This document shows positions 42,451 through 51,757 of a stretch of DNA of 57,713 bases, piece by piece. The notes below the pieces were generated by a model. The model was not told the DNA's origin. It did no database searches and worked only from the letters and a program-made list of their open reading frames with translations. The translations under genes and the position numbers were made by a program. Every line of letters starts with the position of its first letter. The first letter of the stretch is position 1. Origin of the DNA: Bacteroidales bacterium (GTDB lineage Bacteria > Bacteroidota > Bacteroidia > Bacteroidales > UBA932); NCBI GenBank assembly GCA_017428035.1, contig JAFRRR010000105.1:1-57713 (forward strand). The letters are read 5' to 3'.

Positions 42451-42951
42451 ATGAAGAGATTTTTAGCAATTATACTGGTGGCGCTGGCACTGGCTTCCTG
42501 CAAACCCATACAGGAGCAGATAAATGTCAATGACTGGTCCATAGAGAGCCTAGACGGCCTGTCGCTGGCCCAGAAGCAGTTGAAACTGGGCACCAGCCTC
42601 ACGCTGGATGCCGACAACGCCTCCTGCCAGGATATCTCCATCTCAAAGCTGTTCGCAGAGGTCTTCAATAAAAACGGAAAGAGGGTGGCCACAATAGAGC
42701 TTGGAGGCGAGAAGGGCGACCCCAATCCCACGCTTCACCGCCGCACCAGCGAGAAGGTCACAGTGCCGCTGCTGGTGGGCTTTGACAACCCGCTGTCGGC
42801 CATCACCCTGGCCTCTATGTCCATAGAAGAATATGCCGAAAAGGGCTACACCGTGACCTACGACTGCACCCTCAAGGCGGGTATCTTTTCCAAGCGTTTC
42901 CGGGACGCGAACGTGCCGGTAGCCACTCTTGTAAAAATGTTTGAAAAATGA
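42451..42951 (+). CDS. Small lipoprotein of unknown function
   Basis: 166 residues with signal KRFLAIILVALALASC. The mature part is beta-rich (TSLTLDADNASCQDISISKLFAEVFNKNGKRVATIEL, only a part of the strand pattern) and recalls the LEA14/water-stress-like fold: a mid-length beta sandwich with a conserved xxFxNPL-like segment (VGFDNPLSAITL). That relation is tentative. It overlaps the SPOR-domain gene by 4 nt (ATGA). Confidence 0.72.
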   Translation: MKRFLAIILVALALASCKPIQEQINVNDWSIESLDGLSLAQKQLKLGTSLTLDADNASCQDISISKLFAEVFNKNGKRVATIELGGEKGDPNPTLHRRTSEKVTVPLLVGFDNPLSAITLASMSIEEYAEKGYTVTYDCTLKAGIFSKRFRDANVPVATLVKMFEK

Positions 42952-43367
42952 AAAAGGCAATAATAGTGATACTGGCGCTCGTGGTGTTCTCCTTCGCGTC
43001 CAACGCGCAGGACACTACGGCTGTCCGCCCCGGCAAGCTGGTGATAGACCAGACGCAGGCGGTGCAGAAGGCTATGTCCACGCATATTTCCCGCAACGCC
43101 AGTCGCCGCCAGAGCGGCTATCGCATCCGCATCTTCTTTGACAACAAGCAGAATGCGCGTGTGATGTCAGAAAAGGTTGCCGCCGGTTTCAAGGCGCAGC
43201 ACCCCGGCGTGAGCGTATACCGCGACTACGAAAATCCTTATTTCAAAGTCACCGTGGGTGATTTCCGCACCAAAGAGGACGCCCGCAAGTTCTTGAATTC
43301 CATAAAAGGCTCTTATCCCTCCGGTTTTATTGTAAGGGAGCGGATTAACTATCCTACCACAATGTAG
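42948..43367 (+). CDS. SPOR-domain protein
   Basis: 139 residues. Signal peptide ending SFASNAQ. C-terminal SPOR fold (YRIRIFFDNKQNAR at about 65 and YFKVTVGDFRTKEDARKFL), known to bind denuded glycan strands of peptidoglycan, often at division sites. Coupled to the lipoprotein gene upstream and 2 nt before rpoN. Confidence 0.88.
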   Translation: MKKAIIVILALVVFSFASNAQDTTAVRPGKLVIDQTQAVQKAMSTHISRNASRRQSGYRIRIFFDNKQNARVMSEKVAAGFKAQHPGVSVYRDYENPYFKVTVGDFRTKEDARKFLNSIKGSYPSGFIVRERINYPTTM

Positions 43368-43369
43368 CT

Positions 43370-44788
43370 ATGGCCAAGCAGGGACTTTCACAGGAATTGA
43401 GGCAGACCCAGCGTCTGTCGCCGCTCCAGATACAGACCATCAAGCTTCTGGAGCTGCCGACACTGGAGCTGGAGCGCCGCGTGCAGCAGGAACTGGAAGA
43501 GAATCCTGTGCTGGACGAGGCTGTGGACGAAGAGAAGGATCCCGAAGATGACTCCCCCAAAAACGTATCCCTTTCTGAATACGGCAACAGCGACCCGACT
43601 CCCTCGTACAAGCTTTATGTAAACAATCAGGGCAAGGACGAGAAGCCCCAGTACAATACCTTCTCGGTTAAGGAAAGCCTGCAGCAGAGCCTGGAAAACC
43701 AGTTGGGCTATTGCCAGCTGGACGAGCGCAGTATGCAGATTGCCCGCTTTATGATAGGTATGCTTGAAGAGGACGGCTACCTGCGCCGCGACCTCGAGAG
43801 CCTAAGCGACGACATCCTTTTCAAACTTGGAATAGAGACCAACGAAGAGGAGCTGGAAGGAATCCTGAAGGTGATACAGGGCTTCGAGCCGGTGGGTATC
43901 GCCGCCCGTGACCTGCAGGAGTGCCTGCTGCTCCAGCTGGATGTGGACAACCCCACAGAGAGCCAGGCAAACGCCCGCCGTATAGTGGAGGAGTGCTTTG
44001 ACGCCCTGGCCAAGAAGCACTACAGCAAGATATCCCAGAAGCTGAACATCACAGAAGAGCAGCTAAAGAGCGCAATAGACGAGATAGTCCGCCTGAATCC
44101 AAAACCGGGCGGCCAGATAGACGACACCTATTCCGATCAGGCACAGCAGATTGTCCCCGACTTCATACTGGAGCTCAAAGACGGCGTGCCGGTGATCACG
44201 ATGCCCCGCTTCAACATCCCCGAGCTCAGGGTCAACAAGAACTATGCGGAGCTGCTGATGCAGGCCGCCAGCCAGAGTTCCCGCCAGGAAAAGGAGGCCA
44301 TCTCGTTTGTCAAGTCCAAGCTCAATTCTGCAAAATGGTTTGTAGAGGCCATCAAGCAGCGCCAGAAGACCCTCCAGAACACTATGAATGCCATAGTGGC
44401 CTTCCAGTACGACTATTTCATAGACGGCGATGAGACCAAACTGAAGCCGATGGTGCTCAAGAACATTGCCGACAGCACCGGCCTGGACATTTCCACAATC
44501 TCCAGGGTGGTGAACTGCAAGTACGTCCAGACACACTTCGGCATCTATCCACTGAAGTACTTCTTCTCAGAAGGCCTTGTGACCAAGTCGGGAGAGGAGG
44601 CCTCCACCCGCGAAATCAAGGCCATCCTCACAGAAAGCATAGATTCAGAGGACAAGCACAAGCCTATGACAGACGAGCAGCTGGTGGATCTGCTGTCTGC
44701 CAAGGGCTATAATGTGGCCCGCCGCACCGTGGCCAAATACCGCGAGCAGCTCAAAATCCCTATCGCACGTCTGCGCAAGCAGATTTAA
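43370..44788 (+). CDS. rpoN: RNA polymerase sigma-54 factor
   Basis: 472 residues. Region I (SQELRQTQRLSPLQIQTIKLLELP) at the N-terminus, core-binding region, HTH region, and the C-terminal RpoN box ARRTVAKYRE at about 455. It directs transcription from -24/-12 promoters with AAA+ activators; no activator is encoded in the window. Its end overlaps the convergent radC by 29 nt. Confidence 0.96.
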   Translation: MAKQGLSQELRQTQRLSPLQIQTIKLLELPTLELERRVQQELEENPVLDEAVDEEKDPEDDSPKNVSLSEYGNSDPTPSYKLYVNNQGKDEKPQYNTFSVKESLQQSLENQLGYCQLDERSMQIARFMIGMLEEDGYLRRDLESLSDDILFKLGIETNEEELEGILKVIQGFEPVGIAARDLQECLLLQLDVDNPTESQANARRIVEECFDALAKKHYSKISQKLNITEEQLKSAIDEIVRLNPKPGGQIDDTYSDQAQQIVPDFILELKDGVPVITMPRFNIPELRVNKNYAELLMQAASQSSRQEKEAISFVKSKLNSAKWFVEAIKQRQKTLQNTMNAIVAFQYDYFIDGDETKLKPMVLKNIADSTGLDISTISRVVNCKYVQTHFGIYPLKYFFSEGLVTKSGEEASTREIKAILTESIDSEDKHKPMTDEQLVDLLSAKGYNVARRTVAKYREQLKIPIARLRKQI

Positions 44789-45452
44789 AACTGTAGAATT
44801 TGTCGCCGCCCACAATTATGTGGTCCAGGAGTGCTATGTCCAGCACTTCCGCCGCCCTGCGCAGCTCTGCCGTGCGGCGCTTGTCAGACCGGCTGGGGGC
44901 AGGATTGCCACCCGGGTGGTTGTGAATCAGGATGATGCCGCTGGCCAGCTTTTCCACGGCCCGCTTCACCACCATTTTCACGTCAAAAGCAGTGGATGTG
45001 ACGCCGCCGGTGCTCAGGCGCTCCTTGGCTATAAGGCGGTTGGCCTGGTTCAGGAAAAGTACCCAGCACTCTTCGTGGTCCAGATGGCCTACCAGCGGGG
45101 TGATGACCTCCAGCGCGCTGTGGGCGTCGTAGATTATCCTGTCGGTGTCCTTGCCGGCAATCAGGCTCCGCCGCCCCGCCTCAAATGCCGCCATAAGTGT
45201 TACGGCCTTGGCACTGCCGATCCCCCGGACCGCCATCAGACTGTCCAGAGAGCGGGTTGACAGTTCGTGCAGGGAGTCTCCCGCACCTTGAAGCAATTCC
45301 CTGGCCAGGTCCAGGGCACTTTTGTCGTCCGTGCCGGTGCGAAGCAGTATTGCCAGCAGTTCGGCGTTTGTCATTGCAGAGGCTCCACGCTCGAGCATCT
45401 TCTCTCGCGGCCTCTCTTCTTGTCTCCAATCTTTGATGCTATTCCCTTTCAT
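44760..45452 (-). CDS. radC: RadC-family JAMM-domain protein
   Basis: 230 residues. N-terminal helix-hairpin-helix (LMAVRGIGSAKAVTLMAAFE) and C-terminal JAMM/MPN+ metal site HNHPGGNPAPSRSD. It is called DNA-repair protein RadC, but repair function is not supported experimentally in E. coli. Full length with complete metal ligands. The rpsT terminator at 45462-45497 separates it from rpsT. Confidence 0.93.
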   Translation of the reverse strand: MKGNSIKDWRQEERPREKMLERGASAMTNAELLAILLRTGTDDKSALDLARELLQGAGDSLHELSTRSLDSLMAVRGIGSAKAVTLMAAFEAGRRSLIAGKDTDRIIYDAHSALEVITPLVGHLDHEECWVLFLNQANRLIAKERLSTGGVTSTAFDVKMVVKRAVEKLASGIILIHNHPGGNPAPSRSDKRRTAELRRAAEVLDIALLDHIIVGGDKFYSFKSACADVR

Positions 45453-45461
45453 AATGCATAT

Positions 45462-45497
45462 AAAAAAACAAACTCCCCAAATTTGAGGAGTTTGTTT
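45462..45497 (-). terminator. Rho-independent terminator after rpsT
   Basis: AAACAAACTCC (45466-45476) pairs with GGAGTTTGTTT (45487-45497), an 11-bp stem; on the minus strand it is followed by a T-run (45468-45462). Placed between rpsT and radC. Confidence 0.85.
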
Positions 45498-45523
45498 TAT
45501 AAGGTGGAGACAAAAATCTCAAT

Positions 45524-45778
45524 TTATGCCATTTTGTTGATGTGAAGAGCTATACCGCTTTTCAAATTCGCTGCTTTGTTTTTATGAATGACGTTGGTTT
45601 TTGCAAGTTTGTCAATCATAGCGAATACCTTGGGAGCCATCTGCTCTGCGGCTGCCTTGTCTGTGGTGTTGCGGATTGCCTTGATGGCATTCCTTGTGGT
45701 GCGTGCATAATACTTGTTATGCAATCTGCGTTTCTCACTCTGACGGAAACGCTTGTCTGCTGATGCGTGATTTGCCAT
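45524..45778 (-). CDS. rpsT: 30S ribosomal protein S20
   Basis: 84 residues, all-basic helical. [18 protein letters not shown] and [18 protein letters not shown] are the family start and end. It binds 16S rRNA early in 30S assembly. It lies just downstream of the tRNA-Glu gene and may share its transcript; a strong terminator follows. Confidence 0.96.
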   Translation of the reverse strand: MANHASADKRFRQSEKRRLHNKYYARTTRNAIKAIRNTTDKAAAEQMAPKVFAMIDKLAKTNVIHKNKAANLKSGIALHINKMA

Positions 45779-45798
45779 TACTTTAATATTTTATTATT

Positions 45799-45872
45799 TG
45801 GTAGTGGGTAGGAGAATCGAACTCCTCTTCCAAGAATGAAAATCTTGTGTCCTACCGATAGACGAACCCACC
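45799..45872 (-). tRNA. tRNA-Glu (anticodon UUC)
   Basis: Cloverleaf on the minus strand: acceptor GGTGGGT/ACCCACT, anticodon stem CAAGA/TCTTG with loop TTTTCAT (anticodon TTC), T-arm GGAGTTCGATTCTCC. CCA is encoded. Confidence 0.95.
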
Positions 45873-45896
45873 GAGAGTCTCCCAAAATTGGGAGTG

Positions 45897-45927
45897 CAAA
45901 GGTATGTAAAAATTGGATATAACCAAA
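45897..45927 (-). promoter_or_regulatory. Promoter of tRNA-Glu (and probably rpsT)
   Basis: TTTG (45927-45924), 19 bp, TACCTTTG (45904-45897) on the minus strand, 25 nt before the tRNA 5' end. Confidence 0.75.
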
Positions 45928-45933
45928 TTTAAT

Positions 45934-46914
45934 TTACTTAAAACTGTAGAGAATAGCCTCTACTTGTCTCAAATAATTGCGTTTGTCGTATTTTGGAGCG
46001 TATACAAAAGCATCCATAGTGATGATTTCGCTGCCGTCTTCGCTCAAGAAAGAGTGGGAGAGGAAAGGCCCGCCCATAAAGTCGTTGTATGCCTCCCACA
46101 GGCCGCGGAGCTCCACAATGTTGCGGTTGTTGAAGTTAAAACTCCTGCTTCCGGGGAAGATGTCGGGATTGAGAATCATATAACTGTTCTCCATTGTGCA
46201 GGGGATGTTCTCTTTGGTGATCTCGTTGCGCTTGGCCGCCAGAGCCTCGGGGGTGAGGTCTGCCTCCCCGGTGTAGGGATATTTCCAAAGCAGCACGCTC
46301 TGGTTGGTGTAGGTGGTCTCGTAGGATACCCACACAAAATTGCCGGTGGCCTTTTTAATCGTATAGCCCTTGGGGAAGATGGGGCTGCCGCCGATAATCG
46401 ATTTCACCTGCTGACCGATTTCGGGATTTTCAAAGGAGGTGATGTTGCTTATGATGCGGTTGCGCTCTTTGTTTTCAAGCAAAGACACTATCTTTTCGCC
46501 CTTGTCAGCAATGATTTTTGCGGCAGCGGCTGCGTCGGGAGCCTGGATGCCGATGACTATCTGCGGAGTGGCCCACACGTCGCTGAAAGTGGTGAAAGAG
46601 CCCTTTTCGTATTTCTTGTCGGTGTCTATCACAATTATGTTGCGGTGCACTTTGAAGACTTTGTTGAAAGCCTGCTGGGGCACGTTGAACAGGTCGTACA
46701 TAGGCTCCACCTGAGGCAGGTAGGGGACTTCGTCGCTGAGCAGGGTGCGCAGAGTGCTGCCCGGCTCGCTTTCCCATTCGACCTTAGAGCAGACCACCGC
46801 CACCTCGCCGGCCTTGCCGCTTATGGTGGGGAGAACCTGTTCGCCGCTGTTTTTGCAGCCTGCAAACAATGCCAGGGCAAGGCTGAGCGCCAGTATTATG
46901 GATGTGTTTTTCAT
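45934..46914 (-). CDS. DUF4837-family lipoprotein
   Basis: 326 residues. Lipoprotein signal (LALSLALALFAGC). The mature part matches the Bacteroidetes DUF4837 family by its start (ISGKAGEVAVVC), its VPQQAFNKVFKVHRNI segment and its conserved place after dxr-rseP. No biochemical role is known to me. It follows rseP after 6 nt, so an envelope-related role is likely. Confidence 0.85.
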   Translation of the reverse strand: MKNTSIILALSLALALFAGCKNSGEQVLPTISGKAGEVAVVCSKVEWESEPGSTLRTLLSDEVPYLPQVEPMYDLFNVPQQAFNKVFKVHRNIIVIDTDKKYEKGSFTTFSDVWATPQIVIGIQAPDAAAAAKIIADKGEKIVSLLENKERNRIISNITSFENPEIGQQVKSIIGGSPIFPKGYTIKKATGNFVWVSYETTYTNQSVLLWKYPYTGEADLTPEALAAKRNEITKENIPCTMENSYMILNPDIFPGSRSFNFNNRNIVELRGLWEAYNDFMGGPFLSHSFLSEDGSEIITMDAFVYAPKYDKRNYLRQVEAILYSFK

Positions 46915-46920
46915 ATATCG

Positions 46921-48345
46921 TTATTTGAATAAGCTTCTTATATCGTTTCCAAAGGCCAGCACCATAAGTGCCAGCAGCAGTATCATACCTATGGTCTGCG
47001 CCACCTCCAGGAACTTGTCGCTGGGCTTGCGGCCGGTGAGTATTTCTACCAGGATAAAGAGTATGTGGCCGCCGTCCAGCCCCGGGATGGGGATGATGTT
47101 GAGCACGGCCAGCATAATTGAGAGCATCGCCGTCAGCGACCAGACGCGCTGCCAGTCCCAGGTGCCGGGGAATATGCGGCCTATGGTGATAAAGCTGCCC
47201 ACCGACTTGTAGGCCTTGGTTTTGGGCGAGAATATCAGCCCAAGGTCCTTGACGTAGCTGCCGATATAGTTGCAGGCCTTGCGGATGCCGGCGGGGATGG
47301 CGGGGAAGAATTTGTATTTGTTGCGGGTGATGTTGAAGAAGTGGGTCAGGTCGCCGTCCAGCATCACCTGGATTTTGCCGGCGGTGTCCACCTGCAGCGC
47401 TGCCTGGGCACGGCTGCCAGCGCGGTCCAGATCCAGCAGCACGGAGTCGCCCCGGTGCTGCAGCAGGGCGGCCTGGATGTCCTGTACCAGGAACATCTCT
47501 TCGCCGTCCACGGCCACCACCTTGTCGCCCGGCTGCAAATCGGCGCCCTGGTTTATGGACCCTTCCATAAAGCCCTGCACCACAAAAGGATATGCCAGGC
47601 CAAACATTCCGGGCGAATTGAGCATCCGGGAGATGTAGCTGTCGTCTATGCTGATGTTCACGGTGTCGGTGCCGCGCAGCACCTTGACCTCGCTGGCGCG
47701 GGAGTGCACCAGCTCTATCTGTATCTGTGAAAAGTCTTCTATTTCGCGGCCGTCAATAGAGAGAATCTTGTCGCCGTTGCGGAAACCCATCTCGTATGAG
47801 AGGTCGTTGACGGCGATGCCCCAGGTGGCGTCTTCGTTGCGCAGGTATTCCTCGCCCCAGTGATGCAGCACCGCCGCATAAAGGATTATGGCCAGGATAA
47901 AGTTGAACAGCACGCCGCCGAACATTATCAGAAAGCGCTGCCAGGCCGGTTTGGTGCGGAGCTCCCACGGCTGGGGCTCTTTGCTCAGCGATTTGGAGTC
48001 CTTGGTCTCGTCTATCATACCGGCAATGGCGCAGTAGCCGCCCAGGGGAACCCAGCCGATTCCGTATTCGGTCTGGTCGGGATATTTGCGCCAGTCGTCG
48101 TCTGCCAGGGTGCTGAGGTCATAGTCTGGCGGCAGCGGCTCTTCGTTCTTGGCGAAGAACTTGGTGTGCAGCTTGCCCCCGAACTTCTTGCAGCGGAACA
48201 GCGAGAACTTGGGATTGAAGAACATATAGAACTGCTCTACCCGGGTCTTGAAAAGCTTGGCAAAGGTGTAGTGGCCCAGCTCGTGAATCAGCACCAGGAC
48301 AGAAAGGGCAAATATGACTTGTATGATTTTTACAAAAATTACCAT
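46921..48345 (-). CDS. rseP: Site-2 protease RseP
   Basis: 474 residues. Zinc motif HELGHY in the first membrane helix, PDZ-like repeats in the middle (ATWGIAVNDLSYEMGF; GADLQPGDKVVAVDG) and the LDGGH motif in the C-terminal membrane part. It cuts transmembrane anchors in the inner membrane, in E. coli the anti-sigma factor RseA; here the substrate is unknown. It begins 10 nt after dxr. Confidence 0.95.
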   Translation of the reverse strand: MVIFVKIIQVIFALSVLVLIHELGHYTFAKLFKTRVEQFYMFFNPKFSLFRCKKFGGKLHTKFFAKNEEPLPPDYDLSTLADDDWRKYPDQTEYGIGWVPLGGYCAIAGMIDETKDSKSLSKEPQPWELRTKPAWQRFLIMFGGVLFNFILAIILYAAVLHHWGEEYLRNEDATWGIAVNDLSYEMGFRNGDKILSIDGREIEDFSQIQIELVHSRASEVKVLRGTDTVNISIDDSYISRMLNSPGMFGLAYPFVVQGFMEGSINQGADLQPGDKVVAVDGEEMFLVQDIQAALLQHRGDSVLLDLDRAGSRAQAALQVDTAGKIQVMLDGDLTHFFNITRNKYKFFPAIPAGIRKACNYIGSYVKDLGLIFSPKTKAYKSVGSFITIGRIFPGTWDWQRVWSLTAMLSIMLAVLNIIPIPGLDGGHILFILVEILTGRKPSDKFLEVAQTIGMILLLALMVLAFGNDIRSLFK

Positions 48346-48355
48346 CTGGAATGTT

Positions 48356-49522
48356 TTAAATGTTAGTTGTTTCCCGTGCCAGCGCCATAGCCTGACTGTG
48401 GGTAGAGAATATCTCTTCCAGGGTGGGCTTCGCTATGAACGGAGTGCGGAACATAGCGGAAGTAATGACGTCCGGAATAGCGGAGAACGGGATTTTACCT
48501 TGCAAAAATGCGGCCACCGCCACCTCGTTTGCGGCATTCATTGCGCAGGCGGCGTTGCCTCCCTTGTCCAGCGCCCTGCGGGCGATTGCCAGGCAGGGGA
48601 ACCGATCGGTGTCGGGCGCCTCAAAGGTGAGCCTTCCCAGCTGGGCAAAGCTGATACGCTGCGCGTTGAGCTGCAGCCGTGATGGGCAGCTTAGGGCATA
48701 TTGTATGGGAATGCGCATATCGGGCACGCTGAGCTGGGCAATCACGGCGCCGTCTTGGTACTGCACTGCAGAGTGGATTATCGATTCGGGGTGGATCACC
48801 ACCTCTATGCGCTCTGCCGGCATATCGAACAGCCACCGCGCCTCTATCATCTCCAGCCCCTTGTTCATAAGGCTGGCGGAGTCTATTGTGACCTTGGCAC
48901 CCATGTTCCAGCGGGGGTGCTTGAGCGCCTCCTGCGGGGTCATCAGGGCTATTTCTTCTTTGGTCTTGTGCAGGAAAGGCCCTCCGGAGCAGGTCAGCAG
49001 CAGCTTTTCTACGTCGCGGTAGCGGCTGCCCTGCAGGCACTGGAATATGGCGGAGTGTTCGCTGTCCACCGGCACTATGCGGGTGCCGTGTTTCTTGGCC
49101 AGGTCCATAACAATTGCGCCGGCGGCCACCAGGGTCTCTTTGTTGGCCAGGGCCACCGTTTTGCCCGCCTCTATCGCGGCCACTGCACTGCGCAGCCCCG
49201 CAAAGCCCACTATGGCGGCCACCACAATGTCTATGGTGCTGTCACGCACAATGTCGCACACCGAGTCCATCCCGGCAAAGACTTTGATATCCTCGCCGTC
49301 CAGGGCGTCGAACACCTCTTGATATTTGTGCTCGTTGCAAATCACCACGCTGCCGGGGTTGAAGGTGCGGGCCTGCTGAATGAGCAGCGCGCTGTTGCTG
49401 TTTGCTGTGAGAAGCTCTATTTGGAAGAGGTCGGGATGCTGGCTCACCACGTCCAGGGTCTGGCAGCCTATGCTGCCGGTGGAGCCAAGCACTGCAATAT
49501 GGATTTTTCCGTCTTGCTGCAT
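48356..49522 (-). CDS. dxr: 1-deoxy-D-xylulose-5-phosphate reductoisomerase
   Basis: 388 residues from MQQDGKIHIAVLG; upstream codons in the same frame overlap the M23 gene and are not homologous. NADPH-binding GSTGSIG at the start, ANKETLVAAG and SEHSAIFQCLQG for the metal/substrate site, GPFLHKTKEE loop region. It makes methylerythritol phosphate in the non-mevalonate isoprenoid pathway. The fosmidomycin-type active site residues look intact. Confidence 0.96.
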   Translation of the reverse strand: MQQDGKIHIAVLGSTGSIGCQTLDVVSQHPDLFQIELLTANSNSALLIQQARTFNPGSVVICNEHKYQEVFDALDGEDIKVFAGMDSVCDIVRDSTIDIVVAAIVGFAGLRSAVAAIEAGKTVALANKETLVAAGAIVMDLAKKHGTRIVPVDSEHSAIFQCLQGSRYRDVEKLLLTCSGGPFLHKTKEEIALMTPQEALKHPRWNMGAKVTIDSASLMNKGLEMIEARWLFDMPAERIEVVIHPESIIHSAVQYQDGAVIAQLSVPDMRIPIQYALSCPSRLQLNAQRISFAQLGRLTFEAPDTDRFPCLAIARRALDKGGNAACAMNAANEVAVAAFLQGKIPFSAIPDVITSAMFRTPFIAKPTLEEIFSTHSQAMALARETTNI

Positions 49523-49523
49523 A

Positions 49524-50279
49524 TCAGAAGCTGATATATTTTGCGGGGTCGATGGCCTCTCCGGCGTGCCACAGCTCCAGGTGGAGCTGCACTCCGGTGG
49601 CCAGGCGGCCGGTGTTCCCCACAATGGCTATGGGGGTTCCGGTCTTGACCTTGTCGCCGGCCTGCTTCAGCAGGCGGTCGTTATGTTTGTAGATGGACAC
49701 CAGGTCGTTGCCGTGCTGGATTATCATCACGTAGCCGGTGTCTTCGTTATAGCCTGCGCTCACCACAGTGCCGTCCAGTATGCTGTATACCGTGGCGTTC
49801 TCGTCTGCGGCGATGTCAATGTACGGATGGTTGATGGCCAGGTTATAGGGCTCGGTGACCATACCCTTGAGCGGGGTAAAGAAGTCCAGTCCCTCCAGCA
49901 GGGTGCCGTGGGAGTCGGCCTGGCTCAGGTCAAGCGCGGTCTCCTTTTCCACTATTCCGCGCAGGATGGAATCCTGCTTCGCATACATTGTGGCGTACAT
50001 ATCGGTCTCGCCGGTGGCGCTCTGCAGGGCGGCGATGCTGTCCAGGTCCATAGCCTCGCGGCCGCTCATCACACGCTGGATGTTGCCCACCTGGAAGGCC
50101 CAGAGCTGCACCAGGCGCTCAAGGGAATCTATCTTGAGCCGGTTTTCCAGCGCCGCTTCGCGGGTGGCACGGGTGGGGTAGCCGCGTATTGTGCGGCGCA
50201 GAGGGGTGAAATCTATCAGGAGATAGGTCGCCACCGCCACCAGCGCTATCAGTATATAAGTTTTTCTATTTTTTGGCAT
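49524..50279 (-). CDS. M23-fold (LytM) membrane-anchored protein
   Basis: 251 residues. One N-terminal membrane helix (TYILIALVAVATYLLID), a helical segment, then an M23 fold from about 140. The first zinc motif HxxxD is seen as NHPYID. The HxH motif reads QLHLELW, so the first His is Gln while the zinc-ligand His remains. Activity may be lost or changed. It stops 1 nt before the dxr ATG. Regular in the M23-dxr-rseP order of Bacteroidetes. Confidence 0.85.
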   Translation of the reverse strand: MPKNRKTYILIALVAVATYLLIDFTPLRRTIRGYPTRATREAALENRLKIDSLERLVQLWAFQVGNIQRVMSGREAMDLDSIAALQSATGETDMYATMYAKQDSILRGIVEKETALDLSQADSHGTLLEGLDFFTPLKGMVTEPYNLAINHPYIDIAADENATVYSILDGTVVSAGYNEDTGYVMIIQHGNDLVSIYKHNDRLLKQAGDKVKTGTPIAIVGNTGRLATGVQLHLELWHAGEAIDPAKYISF

Positions 50280-50285
50280 AATGAC

Positions 50286-50293
50286 TAAATTTG
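50286..50293 (+). promoter_or_regulatory. -7 promoter box for ruvX
   Basis: TAAATTTG, within TGACTAAATTTGCGG, a 15-mer repeated exactly upstream of the carboxyltransferase gene (55201-55215). The ruvX ATG is at 50300, about at the expected +3 to +4. Confidence 0.5.
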
Positions 50294-50299
50294 CGGCCG

Positions 50300-50725
50300 A
50301 TGAACAGAATCATAGGTATCGATTTCGGACGTAAACGCACCGGGCTTGCAGCAAGCGACCCGACAATGGTTTTTGCGTCTGCTCTGGACACCGTCCATTC
50401 TGCAAATATAATAGATTATCTTCAAAAATATGCGCAGAATGAGACCATTATCCGCTTTGTGGTGGGCTACCCTATGAACCTTAACGGAGCCCCCAGCGAA
50501 GCCGCCAGAGACGTCGACGCCTTTTTGAATCTGCTCAGGAAAAAGTTCCCGGATATCCCGGTTTCGCTTGAAGACGAGCGCTTCACGTCGGTGCTGGCGC
50601 ACCGCGCTATGATAGACGGCGGTATGAAGAAGAGCGACCGCCGCGACAAGGCCTCGGTGGACAAAATCAGTGCCGCCATTATCCTTCAGAGCTACCTGGA
50701 CCGTCCGGACGCAGTAAAAGAATAA
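50300..50725 (+). CDS. ruvX: Putative Holliday junction resolvase / pre-16S rRNA nuclease YqgF
   Basis: 141 residues from MNRIIGIDFGRKRTGLA. RNase H-like fold with the first catalytic Asp in GIDFG, VVGYPMNLNG in the middle, EDERFTSV and a terminal Asp in KASVDKISAA. In E. coli it processes the 5' end of 16S rRNA. An upstream TTG start is less likely because it lies in the promoter. The def gene follows 10 nt later. Confidence 0.93.
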   Translation: MNRIIGIDFGRKRTGLAASDPTMVFASALDTVHSANIIDYLQKYAQNETIIRFVVGYPMNLNGAPSEAARDVDAFLNLLRKKFPDIPVSLEDERFTSVLAHRAMIDGGMKKSDRRDKASVDKISAAIILQSYLDRPDAVKE

Positions 50726-50735
50726 ACAGTTTGCA

Positions 50736-51302
50736 ATGATACTACCCATTTATCTCTACGGCTCGCCCGTTTTGCGCGAAAAGGCTGCCGAAGTCGATCT
50801 TACAAAAGTCACCAAAGAGCAGATGCAGAAGTTCTTTGAGGATATGCACGAGACTATGCACACTGCCGACGGCTGCGGCCTGGCTGCGCCGCAGGTGGGC
50901 ATTTCTGAGCGGATTCTGATTGTGGACGGCAACGAACTTGTAGAGAATTATCCCGAGCTGAAGGGTTTCGTGCGCAAGATGATAAATCCAGTGGTGGTAT
51001 TTGCCAGCGAGCAGCAGTCCGAGTATTCCGAGGGCTGCCTCTCCATCCCCAGCGTGGATGCCGACATCAAGCGCCCCAAGGTCATCACGGTGCGCTATTA
51101 CGACGAGAATCTAGAAGAGAAAGAGGAGACCTTTGACGATTTTGCCTCCCGTATGATCCAGCACGAACTGGACCATCTGGACGGCGTGCTTTTCACCGAC
51201 AAGGCAGCGCCCATCCGTCGCAAGATCCTTGCCAAGCGGCTTAACAATATTTCCAGGGGATTGGCCCGCACCGCCTATAAGTCCAAGGTAGAGAAGGCCT
51301 AG
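50736..51302 (+). CDS. def: Peptide deformylase
   Basis: 188 residues. All three motifs are intact: GCGLAAPQVG (I), EGCLSIP (II, Cys metal ligand) and HELDHLDG (III, HExxH). It removes the N-formyl group from nascent proteins. The stop overlaps the convergent rimM stop (51299-51302). Confidence 0.97.
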   Translation: MILPIYLYGSPVLREKAAEVDLTKVTKEQMQKFFEDMHETMHTADGCGLAAPQVGISERILIVDGNELVENYPELKGFVRKMINPVVVFASEQQSEYSEGCLSIPSVDADIKRPKVITVRYYDENLEEKEETFDDFASRMIQHELDHLDGVLFTDKAAPIRRKILAKRLNNISRGLARTAYKSKVEKA

Positions 51303-51751
51303 AGCAGGCCGTCGGCTATTTCAAGCCAGATTTTTCTGTTGCGGTTGTCGACCTTGACGATCAGTTCGTCGGGGCAGGGAATCAGTGTGCCGCCCTCGAT
51401 CTCAAGGCAAGGGTTGCCGGGGATGTCTTCGTAGGCGGTGATTTTGCCCACCGGAGTGCCGTCCTGATTGCAGAGGGTGTAACCCACGATCTCGTCGGCA
51501 TAATCTTCACCATCTTCTTCAAAGTCCGCATCCTTGCCCACAAGTTCCTCGGCGGCCTCCAGGGAGTCGATGTCCTCCAGCTTGACAAAGTATTTGGCCC
51601 CGCCGCGCGGGGTGACTTCTTCTATAAAAAAAGGAACCGGCAGTCCATCAAAACTGATGAACACCGGTTCGTTTGCTCTCTCTTCGATGTCAACTTCGGG
51701 GGCGCTGACAATCACGCCGCCTTCTGTGCCATACGATTTGAGAATACGCAT
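51299..51751 (-). CDS. rimM: Ribosome maturation factor RimM
   Basis: 150 residues, shorter than the usual ~170. RimM N-terminal barrel (GGVIVSAPEVDIEERANEPVF, part) and C-terminal PRC-barrel (IVGYTLCNQDGTPVGKI; LEIEGGTLIPCPDELI). It assists 30S head assembly near S19. Same-strand partner of rpsP, 6 nt after the rpsP stop. Confidence 0.88.
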   Translation of the reverse strand: MRILKSYGTEGGVIVSAPEVDIEERANEPVFISFDGLPVPFFIEEVTPRGGAKYFVKLEDIDSLEAAEELVGKDADFEEDGEDYADEIVGYTLCNQDGTPVGKITAYEDIPGNPCLEIEGGTLIPCPDELIVKVDNRNRKIWLEIADGLL

Positions 51752-51757
51752 TGCGAC